A program made the position numbers and the translations under genes. Shown piece by piece: positions 34,829 to 44,344 of a stretch of 64,000 nucleotides of DNA. The stretch lies in contig CM039119.1 in the NCBI GenBank assembly GCA_022036555.1, forward strand, positions 25,812,723-25,876,722, given 5' to 3'. A model generated the notes under the pieces. It did not search any database. It saw nothing but the letters and a program-made list of their open reading frames with translations, and was not told the DNA's origin. The DNA is from Microstegium vimineum. Lineage: Eukaryota > Streptophyta > Magnoliopsida > Poales > Poaceae. How positions within the stretch are numbered: the stretch's first letter is position 1; each line of letters opens with the position of its first letter.

Positions 34829-36140
34829 TGTTGGTATTTCTTATTGCACAGAGATAAATCTGCAAGCGCACGGATACCGCTGTAGCTTTCACCCGTGAGT
34901 ATTCCAAGGGTATCGATTTCCACGGGGAACATGAAGTGTACTAAAGAAGAACAAAGAACGTCCAAGGATAGATAATATAAATGGGTAGAGAGATTTTAGA
35001 GTTTTCTAAGGGGTTTATCTAATCAAAGACCCATGATACTCTACTTACTTTGGAGCAACAGTACCTACCCGACTCTCGACAAAGACTGGGAAAAAGGTAG
35101 TCGGGGGGAGGCTGCCAAAAGCTCTACGAAATCACCAACCCGAACATGGTGGACTACAAAGGCCTTACAGAGCTATCACCCGTGGGGCTACCACAACTAT
35201 CAGTAGGATTGGGCGCAAACTCAGGTAAACTCTAGTCTAGACACCACGTCTACACTATCGCTTACTACTTTAATTCCAATTGTAAACTAGAGCACTCGAT
35301 ACAAGCGGAGATCCCGTAAATAGAATAAAGTAAGGACTGAAATAAGATACTTAGAAATAATAAATGAAGAACCTGGAGATTGCTCCGAACCAGATGCTGC
35401 AAAGGTACAATGTTGAGGAAGATCCGGCTCCTCCTAGCTCTCTCCTCCTCTCTCTCTCTCACCTCTAATTACAACTAGATGAACTAGAACTCGAAGAACT
35501 AGATCTAGAAAACTAGAGGGACCACTCTCCTTCTCTACATCTAATTGAAACCCTAGCTTTTGCTTTGGAGAAGAATAATGAGATGAGATGGATCCTCAGG
35601 GGGTTAGGGGCCTTGCTTATATAGCCTCCTCAAATGAACGTGGGCCGTTGGCTACATCTAATTGAAACCCTAGATTTTGCTCTGGAGAAGAATAATGAGA
35701 TGAGATGGATCCTCAGGGGGTCTGGAGCCTTGCTTATATAGCCTCCTCAAATGAACGTGGGTCGTTGGATCAAACCGACCTATATGAAGGGTTTAGATTC
35801 ATCCTCAAAGGCGGTGGAGCATGATCCACGAAGCAGAGCCGGATTGGCTGCAGGGGCAGGGCGGGCGCCCTGGCTATGGGCCCGTTTTGCCTCCCGTTCG
35901 TTCTGGTGTCTCCTAGAACCTTCTAGAGTACAGAAAATTGTGCGGTTAATAAATATCTCTATGTAAACATGACATGTGGGCCTTTCCTTGATATTTCCAG
36001 ATAACCCCCTGTAGAAACAGACATTCACCAAAACTTGTGGAATTCTGTTAGTATAAACCCTAATTCTAGCTATGGGTTTCATTTAGATCCTTTTCGTTGT
36101 TTATTTGATGGTTAAAATTGGTACTTAAGGACCGTCAACA
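34829..36140 (-). mobile_element. Solo LTR, gypsy type (probably Athila lineage), inside SirB 5' LTR
   Basis: The ends are TGTTG and CAACA. It is flanked by GCGGT (34824-34828) and GTGGT (36141-36145), a 5-bp duplication with one mismatch. The uninterrupted SirB sequence is seen at 59020-59035. I read it on the minus strand because that puts TATATAAG boxes (35616-35623 and 35733-35740) in promoter orientation and the GTATCCGTGCGCTTGCAG block near the 3' end, as in Athila-like LTRs of grasses. It has no coding capacity. It arose by LTR-LTR recombination or by loss of the body. Confidence 0.82.
35535..35768 (-). repeat. 117-bp tandem duplication containing the solo LTR promoter
   Basis: Units 35535-35651 and 35652-35768 match with a few substitutions and no indel. 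Each contains the minus-strand TATATAAG box, so the core promoter is doubled. Confidence 0.9.
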
Positions 36141-37084
36141 GTGGTTTATACTAATCCTTTGCGAAAGCAAATGTGTGCCTGTCTATCGGCTTATGGTGTC
36201 TAGGTGCTATGCCCGGAGACAGTGGTCAATCGCGTGGAGAAGGTCGAGTAGAGGCTTGCTATGCCGATGGACTGAGAGCGGTGAAGGGCGGAAGCGGGGC
36301 TCGGATTGAGGGACCATGGGCGCCGGAGGACTAGCTATGGTGGCTAGTACTTGGCACGGTGAGCGCGAGAAGACATGGAGGTAGACCGTGTTGACCAAGT
36401 CAAGACGGTGGGCGAGCGAGTCAAGCGGGAGGCTTAGGGGACTCAAAGCCACGCCGGGTGATGACAAGGTGGCATGTGTCGAGTGGTTTGGTGGTTTGGG
36501 CCTCAAAACCATCGAAGGACGGTTTCTGAGTTTGGGCCTCAAAACTCGGGGTTTGGTAGTTGAGCCCAAAGCTACCGGTGGTAGGTTTCGCGGGTTTGGG
36601 CCTCAAAACCCGAGTGGAGCTTCCGAGGAAGCGGGGATGGCACGTGGCGGAATCCTGGAGGTTGCGTCGAGGCGACGGCAACTCCTGGCAGGAAGCAGGG
36701 TTGTCCATTCAAATCGAGGAAGATTTTTTTTCGGAGCTTGGACTGCAATGCTTAGGCTAGGTAGTTCACTCATGTATCTAGGGGGTCTTTGGGAAATAGC
36801 CAAAGCCCGATAATTAGGGGATGAAGGGTTATCCCTCATCCCATCTCTTGCATTTCCACCTCCCACCTAAATTCCTAGGTTTTCCCTTCCCCTAGCTCTT
36901 CTTTGTTCTTGAGTGTTCCCCAAATTTCCTCTCTTTCCTTTATTTTAGACCAAATTGAGCGATGATTTCTTTGGGATAGCTCCCCAACTGCACTAGGATC
37001 ATGCCTACAAAATTTCATTGCAGTTGGTGATCATTTGGTCAAGTTTTGGAAAGATTTGGCGGAGAGAAAATCTTTTTCGCGGGT

Positions 37085-37530
37085 TTTCTGCGTTCTGCTC
37101 GAGAGCTCTGGACGAGGCTCCTGACTACCGTGACATAGGCTCCGGACTATACCCATTGGTCCGGTGGTCTAGTTCAAGCAGTCAGTAGAATAGGTCTTTT
37201 CTTCAGAAGGCTCCGGACGAAGCTCCGGACTACTAGGTTACAGGCTCTGAACCATTGTCCATTGGTCCGGTGGTCTTGACCAGGTAGGCAGCAGAGCATC
37301 AGAAGGCGTCGGACCAGAAGGGTTGGTCCGACGATGGGCATCGGACCAAGTGTTCGGAGGCCTGGTGCTCACTGCATGGTTTGAGGAAGCTGGTGAAAGC
37401 GTCAGACCAAAGGCTCTGAACCTTGTGCTTTGGTCCGGAGGTCTTGACAGGGTGGTCCGAAGGTCCTCTGAGAAGCGTCGGACCAAAGGCACCTGACCTT
37501 GTGCTATGGTCTGGAGGTCTTGACAGAGTG
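37085..37530 (+). promoter_or_regulatory. SirB LTR array of GCTCCGGAC / GGTCCGGTGG / GTCGGACCA units
   Basis: More than a dozen CGGAC or GTCCG cores occur in both orientations, several as GGTCCGGTGGTC and GGCGTCGGACCA. The array recurs in the right LTR at 60285-60518 and 63177-63385, on either side of the solo LTR inserted in it. It resembles the SirA and SirC arrays in core and density but not in the flanking bases. Confidence 0.6.
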
Positions 37531-37750
37531 GTCCGACGGTTGCTGTTTTCGCGTGTTTTGGCTTGGGTTCTTGCGTCTTCTTGTAGGGGTTGAGAACTTG
37601 GTTTTTAGGGTTTCCGGTGAATTTTCCTCCACTACCGGTGAGCACCCATCAACTGGGTTTGGTTTTTGGGAAGAGCGGCCCGAATATTTTGAGATAAATT
37701 TGAGGCTCCCATTCACCCCCCTCTCTGGTCGTCGTTCTCGGTTCGTCAAT

Positions 37751-37762
37751 TGGTATCAGAGC
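37751..37762 (+). other. SirB primer binding site
   Basis: TGGTATCAGAGC two bases after the LTR end, complementary to initiator tRNA-Met. Confidence 0.9.
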
Positions 37763-37811
37763 CGGTTAAGGATCATTCCACCTTACACGGTTCTTGTTCC
37801 GTGAAGGCGAC

Positions 37812-39546
37812 ATGGAGCGAGGTGTTGGCAAACCTTCGTTTTTCGATGGAACAAATTTCGCCTATTGGAAGATGCGCATGTCCGCTCACCTTCAAGGGCT
37901 TGATTCTAAGACTTGGAGATTTGTGAGAATGAGGATTATGTGGTTCTTGGTGCTCGGATCAATGAGCTCCAAGTCACGCAACATGCGTCAAACGTAAGAG
38001 CCCGTAGTATCCTCTTCTCAAGCTTGTCTCTTCCTGAGTTTGAGCGAGTCTCGAGTCTCACTACGGCGCGAGAGATCTGGCAAACACTTGTGAGATATCA
38101 TGAGGGTAATCCTCAGATCAAGTCCAGACTCTTTGACACATACCATAGGGAGTACGAGAACTTCGTACAGTTGGCCGACGAATGTGTTGACGGGATGTTC
38201 ACTTGTTTCCAATCTATCATCAACAAGATGCGTGCCAATCGAGGCCAACTTGCCCTATGACGATCATGAGATGGCTATCAAGCTTTTGCATGCTTTTGAT
38301 CGGAGGGTTTGGGAGATGAATGTGGCTACCCTCCAGGAGTCACCGGGCTATGATGCCCTGTCTGTGGACGAGTTGTTCAGTAAGCTCAAGTCCTCTGAGA
38401 TTGACCACCAAACATGGGCCAAGCTTGAGAACCCGTCAAACCCATCCATGGCGTTGGTTTCCGACCCCGGTGGTGTGTCTTCTTCTTCCTCTAACCCTTC
38501 ACATGCTTTGTTCGCTTTGTCGTCTTTGGTCTCTATGATAGAGGAACAAGTGGAGGCGCTTGGAGATGATGAGCTGGCTTTGGTCATCACTAGGCTCTCG
38601 TGGTTTCACAACAACCGCTTGAACCGACAACGTGGTGGCACGGGCAAGGGGTGCTACCGTTGCGGTGATGAGGTTCACTTCATCGCAAACTGCCCCAAGA
38701 AAGCTGCAAGGGACTTCACCAAGCGCAAGGACAAGCGCGAGCACCACCACGACAACAAGCACAAGGCCAAGGGCGGCTACAAGCAGAGATCCGCCAAGGA
38801 GGTGCTCAACAAGGTGAAGGCCGATCATCGAGCCTTCCTTGCCTCCCTCAGTGACATCGATTGCTCCTCTGATGGAAGCTCTTCTTTGAGCGACGATGAT
38901 GAAGGGATGGTTGAGGACAAGCTCAACGGCCTATGCTTCTACGCTGACACCAAGCACAGTGGCTTTTGCACCATGGGGATCGAAGCAAACAAGGTCGGCG
39001 AGCGCAAGGACAACTCCGACTCTGACTCCAACACTCCCGAGGTATCACCCACCCTCGAATCTCTCTCTCTCTCTCTCGCTTGAGACTTTGAACGCCACCT
39101 ACATGAGTCAGGATGTGGTGCTCAAGAATGCGATTAGAGAGAGAAACGACTTTAAGGCAAAGTATCTGAAAACGCTGAGTGAGCTAGAGTTCGCTAAGGA
39201 GTCAGTGGTGGTTACCGAGGAGGTAGAGTGCGATGCTTGTGCCATCCACATGTCTGATCTTGTCACTATCCAGGACAAGTATGGCACTCTACTTGAGGAG
39301 ATCAGTGAGCTGAAGGTCAGGCCTAGCTTACTTGGTGCGTGCAAGGCTTGTGAAGGCTTGCATTCTGAGCTGGCACAGAAGGAGAGTAGGATTGTTGTGC
39401 TAGAGAAGGTCAACTCAGATAGCACCGGAGAGTCGAGTTGCATTGAGGCGCTAGAGCTTGAGATCGCTGCATGCAAGCACGACAAGGCGCGTACCGATGA
39501 GGATAACACGCACCTCCAGTCCATCTTAGCTTGGGTGTCGGGCTGA
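37812..39546 (+). pseudogene. gag: SirB gag, N-terminal and middle part
   Basis: ATG 37812 begins the copia gag signature (FFDGTNFAYWK). Frameshifts near 37915 and 38250 move homology across three frames. The zinc knuckle at 38652-38693 is complete (C-x2-C-x4-H-x4-C), followed by a His/Lys-rich stretch. A third shift occurs in a CT dinucleotide run (39062-39078), typical of slippage. The last part (39089-39546) is a heptad-rich coiled-coil region with Cys pairs. TGA 39544-39546 ends it, and the same frame then resumes toward 39562. Confidence 0.83.
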
Positions 39547-39561
39547 GAGCCGTAACTGGGG

Positions 39562-40308
39562 ATGTTGTACAGCCAATTTAGGCGGGCTGGCAACACGAGA
39601 GTAGGCTTTGTTGTAGGTGGGAAGGGTGATAACACTTTTGGCAAAATCGGAGAGTCAAGTGGTTTGAGCGAGAGTGAGAAACCCGCTACAATTCCGAAGT
39701 TCACCAAGTTCACTCCACCTAGGCCTACCAACCCCTCTGAGTTACCTGTGAGAGATGATGTGTTTGAAGAGCCACCCAAAACCACTCCACAGAAGCAAGT
39801 GTGGATTCCCAAACTGAACCACATTCGGAACCCACTTGACACCTTGCCCGACATCACTAGTGATCCCCTTCCTAAGAAAACGAGAGCCACCCAACCCAAC
39901 AAGAGAGTGCCTACCAAGAGTGCGGTGAGGTACCACTGTGAGTATTGTGAGCGGGATGGGCACTTGGCTGAGTTTTGCTATAGGAGGAAGAGAGATGAGC
40001 GGAGGCAAGTTGAGATGAACAACCGGGACATGTACCACCCACCGGTTGGGGTGCGTGAACCAGAAGTTCGGAGGCACACTACTAGGCCTAGAGGTGCAAT
40101 GCCTCAAGGTGCTAGGCCTCAGAAGGCGAGACCACATGGTGGTCATGCCCAGCGGGGTACTGGTCGTGACCCATACGACTATGGGCCTTGTGGCGGTGGC
40201 TTCACTCCCCACACCTTTAGCGGACCACCTTTTTCCTATGGTGGTGATCTCTATTCCCCTATGGGAAGGGAGATGTTTAGTATGCCTCCTAACCTTTTCT
40301 TTGGATAA
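39562..40308 (+). pseudogene. gag: SirB gag, C-terminal part with second zinc knuckle
   Basis: It is in the same frame as the preceding coiled-coil region, separated by TGA and TAA codons at 39544-39558. It contains a PKFTKFTPPRPTNP linker, a WIPK-type motif and a second complete knuckle at 39937-39978 (C-x2-C-x4-H-x4-C). An Arg/Pro/Gly-rich tail with repeated Ala-Arg-Pro units follows, ending at TAA. The tail is unusually rich in basic and aromatic residues. A role in RNA binding is inferred from the knuckle only. Confidence 0.8.
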
Positions 40309-41772
40309 ATGGGACAACACTGGTATCCTTCTCAGTTTACTAAACCCAGTGTTGCGCTATTTGCTCACCCTATGTCTTTTTATTGATGTAGGAAGGACGA
40401 CTGGAGGAGACTTGGCTTGTGGATTCCGGATGTTCACGCCATATGACCGGAAGTGCCAAGTGGTTCTCCAGCCTCAACCCCGTGTGCCACACCGAGTACA
40501 TCACATTTGGGGACAAGAGTAAAGGTAAGGTTGTGTCCCGAGGGTCAATCGGTGTCAATTCGTCTTTTGTCCTCAAGGATGTTGCTTTGGTTGCGAATTT
40601 GCATTTTAACCTTCTCTTGGTTTCGCAACTCCTTGAAGATGGTTTTGCAGTGAGCTTTAAGTCTAATCTTTCTCGGATTTTGGACTCTCGGGGTGAGCTT
40701 GTTTGCCGGATTTTACCTTTCGGGAAGGTTTTTCGTGCGGATTTTTCTATCTCTTCCGGACATTCTCGTTGTCTTCTTGCTAGTTCTTCTTTCGATCTTT
40801 GGAAGTGGCATAGGAGATTGGGACATCTTAGCTTTGACTTGCTTGCAAGGCTTAGCTCGATGGACCTTATCCAAGGATTGCCAAAGCTAAAGTTCAAGAA
40901 GGATTTGGTTTGCCATCCTTGCAGGCATGGCAAGATGGTTGCTGCTTCCCATCCTCCGGTGACTGAGATTATGACCAAACAACCTGGTGAGCTCTTACAC
41001 ATGGACACAGTGGGTCCAGATCGGGTTAGGTCGGAGGGAGGGAAGTGGTATGTGGTTGTAGTCGTTGATGACTACTCGAGATACTCTTGGGTGTTCTTTT
41101 TGGAAAGTAAGGATGAGGCTTTTTCACATGTTCAAGGTCTGATTTTGAGATTGCAAAATGAGCTACCTAACTATGCCATGAGAGCGATTCGCAGTGACAA
41201 TAGCACCGAATTCAAGAATGCTCAATTTGCATCCCTTTGCTCTTCTTTGTGCCTCGACCACCAGTTTTCCTCTCCTCACTCCGTAGCAGAATGGTGTTGT
41301 TGAGCGCAAGAATCGAACCCTTGTTGAGATGGCTAGGATGATGCTCGATGAGCATAGGACTCCTAGGAGGTATTGGGCCGAAGCGATAAATTCTTCTTGC
41401 TATGTTTCCAATCGCATTTTTCTCCGAGCTTTCAAGAAGAAGACTTCTTATGAGTTGCAATTTGGGAGACCACCCAAGGTAAGTCACCTACGGGTGTTTG
41501 GGTGCAAGTGTTTCATCCTCAAGAAGGGAGGTAAGTTGGACAAGTTTGAGTCTCGATCTTCTGACGGTATCTTTCTTGGTTATTCTATTCACTCTCGTGC
41601 TTATCATGCTCTTAACCTTGAAACTAACCGAGTGATGGAGACTTGTGAGATTACTTTCGATGAAACCATGCCTTGTAGTTCCACTGCTTTTAAGCCTGTA
41701 GGTGATGATGAGGTGAACACTAGCATCATTGTGGAGGAGGAGCAGGACGATGCCGATTGGGGTGATCCCTAG
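40309..41772 (+). pseudogene. pol: SirB protease and integrase
   Basis: After a roughly 110-bp junction the protease motif DSGCSRHMTG appears at about 40421, followed by the ITFGD block and the HRRLGH pre-integrase region near 40809. The integrase Asp residues lie in LHMDTVGP near 41000 and RSDNSTEF near 41192. A frameshift at about 41285-41300 separates them from the catalytic Glu (GVVERKNR, about 41297-41320), which lies in another frame and runs on to TAG 41770-41772. That stop replaces a probable Gln in the linker before RT. Confidence 0.86.
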
Positions 41773-42270
41773 CCGACTCCACCGGCTGCCTCCATCGACC
41801 CTGCGACGTCCACTTCGGCTCACGGCCCCGACCCGTCTACTTCCTCTACATGGGGGCCGTTCGAGCAGCTTCCTCAGTCGATGCCCGTTGCACCTGAGGA
41901 AGGTCCAGCTGCTGTTGAGGGGGAGGCTACTTCTTCCAGACAATCTCCCCGCTACATCCAGAAGCAGCAGCCACCGGAGAACATCATCGGGGACATCGAC
42001 CATCGAGTCACGCGGTCTAGGTCCTATCTCTCTCACTTTGCTCATTCGACTTTTGTCGCTTCTTTTGAGCCCCGGGATGTTTGACATGCTTTGATGGATC
42101 TGGATTGGTTCAATGCCATGCATGAGGAGTTAGAAAACTTTGAGCGAAACCGTGTTTGGGTCTTAGTGCCACCACCACCAAGTTCCCACCCCATAGGTAC
42201 CAAATGGGTTTTCAAAAACAAACAAAGTGAGGATGGGGTGGTAGTGCGTAACATGGCTAGGTTAGTAGCA
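41773..42270 (+). pseudogene. pol: SirB RT linker and N-terminus, cut by SirC
   Basis: A Pro/Ser-rich linker leads to the SFEPRD block, a TGA at 42082-42084, and then the RT start (WFNAMHEELENF, GTKWVFKNKQ, RLVA). It ends at the SirC insertion (42271). The remainder of RT begins at 56045 and is in phase across the insertion once one copy of TAGCA is discounted. Confidence 0.85.
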
Positions 42271-43870
42271 TGAAAGGATCAAGATGCCCAAGAAGGGGGT
42301 GAATTGGGCTCTTTTTAATTTCTAAACAAGAATTAAACCTATAAAGAGCCAATTAACCCCCTAGTGCCTACCGCTTGTGTGCCCTAGCTAGAAAGCGGTA
42401 ACAAGCCAAAGGAAAGCGAAAACTTCCTACACAATTCTAGTATGAAATAAAGAACAAGTGCGGAAAGTAATGCGATAATAAAGAGCTAGGGAAAGAGATG
42501 CTTGACACGGCGATGTTTTGCCAAGGTATCGAGGAGTCGACACTCCCCCCTAGTCCTCGTTGGAGCACCTCGCAAGGTATAGCTCCCCCTCAATCCCGCG
42601 CAAGGGATGAGTGCTCTCTACGGGCTGATTCTTCGCCACTCCGGCTCGGTGAATCGCCCACAACCGATCACAACGTCGATGGAGAAGGGCCGCCGACAAT
42701 CCTCCGGCGATCACCTTCCTCCGAGCACCACCGGACCGTCTAGGTGATGCCGATCACCAAGAGTAACAAGCCTCGATCTACGCTTGACACACTCAAGCTT
42801 CACAACTAGAGGATGCACACTTGAACTCTTGGATGAACTAGAGAGAGGATGGATGGATTCACTAATCACTCTCTCTCTCTAGGGCTCTTGCTCTCTTCCC
42901 AACCTTCTCAACAAACTCAGCAACTCAAATGAGCAAAGGCAAGGTGGGAGAGAAGTGAGAGGGGCTATAAATAGACCCTCTGAAAACTGCCTCGAGCTGA
43001 CGTTTTAAGTTGGCGACGGACGCTCTGTCGACTAGGCGACGGACGGTCCGTCGCATACCCAACGGCTAGTTTCTGTTCATGGTTTGGGCGACGGACGCTC
43101 CGGCGCCTTGGCGACGGACGGTCCGACGCCCTGCCCAACGGCTAGTTCTGACACACTGTTCCCAGCGATGGACGTTACGTCACTGGGCGACGGACGCTCA
43201 ACCACAACGTCCGACGCTAAGTTCTGGCTAGGGTTGAAAACACCCTCTCTGGAAGGTTGACGGACGCTCTTCCCAGCGTCCGACGCCTGGCCGACGGACC
43301 CTGAAAGATTTAGCCAGAGAACATCCTCTCTGGAAGGCCGACGGACGCTGTGGACTCAACCACCCAGCGTCCGACGCCTTTGTCCGACGCGACGGACAGC
43401 GTCCGGCGCCCCTGCCAGGAGCGTCCGACGCCCAAAAAATGATTTTGACAACTCCGTTTTTCGTCGCGATAAAAATGGAAGTTGTTCTAGACTATCTTAC
43501 GGTCACCATAGGCTTGCTTAGAGCTAAGGAAGTCAAGTGTGCACCACACCTAAGTCATGAAGCTTTCCTAAGTCAAGCTACTAATCTCAACCCCTCTTAA
43601 TAGTACGGTCAAAGGTAAAAAGAGAGGCCCTATCTATTTCTAAGTGCCCTTCATCTCCTTATGTCACTTAGCCTATCATTCTAGAGTCTTCATCATGTCT
43701 CCTTAAAAACCGAAACGATATCCATCTTGGGGGCTAAGTGATGACCATTAGAGCCCACTCTCCTTGATCACTATGGCTAAGCCACGCATAGCCTCTGCAA
43801 AACACACGTTAGCCATAATAATCTCTAATTGTCGTTAATCGCCGAAACCAACTAGGGCCATGATTCTTCA
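42271..43870 (-). repeat. SirC 3' LTR
   Basis: The 1600-bp repeat is preceded (in element orientation) by the polypurine tract AAAAAGGGGGAGAT at 43871-43884. It contains a CGGACGCT-type array (about 43015-43435) and a minus-strand TATA box complementary to 42966-42973. Confidence 0.95.
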
Positions 43871-44344
43871 ATCTCCCCCTTTTTGGTGATTGACGACAAT
43901 AGAACTTCGAGTAAGGATAAGAGTTTTCGTTAAGATTCAAGGTGGACATGGAATGGTTGAGCAAGGGTTAGTGAAATTGTAATGAAGCATACTTGCTCAC
44001 CCAAGCCAAATCACAAAACATGGTACTCATGGATATGAATGAAAAAGCAGTACCTCATGATATTCTCAAGGGATGTTTCGGAGTAAAGCGCGGAAGCTCA
44101 AATAGCGTTAAGCAAAGAGATATATCATGAACCATGAGACAACTCACAAGATATATTAGTGATAACCAAGAGTGTGCCACATGCAACCATATAAACATCA
44201 ACCATCATCACATCACACATATAGACAAATGCATAAAAGTAGACATGATGAAAGAGTACGGGGAATAAAGCATACAAAGATCCAAATCCCTCCCCCTATC
44301 TCTATACTCGACCCTCTCTCCCCCTTTGGCTCTAGCACCAAAAA
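43871..44344 (-). other. SirC envelope-to-LTR spacer and polypurine tracts
   Basis: There is no gene. Pyrimidine tracts on the plus strand (purine on the element strand) lie at about 43872-43884 beside the LTR and again at about 44289-44330. The latter just follows the envelope-like frame. Confidence 0.7.

Larger units (their letters stand above)
34743..37748 (+). repeat. SirB 5' LTR (contains a solo LTR)
   Basis: It starts TGCGAACACATGG and ends GGTTCGTCA. Without the 1312-bp insertion and its duplicated target it is about 1.69 kb. It carries a GTCCG/CGGAC array at 37085-37530. Compared with the right LTR it lacks about 300 bp present at 59785-60083. Confidence 0.92.

Noticed and set aside
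39108..39917. 269-codon open frame on the minus strand
   Set aside because: It is the antisense of SirB gag, which has recognisable coiled-coil and linker sequence on the plus strand. The minus translation is Leu/Ser-rich filler.
43015..43435. Regularly repeated short units resembling a CRISPR array
   Set aside because: The units (GACGGACGCT and its complement) occur in both orientations at irregular spacing with no uniform spacers, lie inside an LTR, and the context is a plant nuclear genome.
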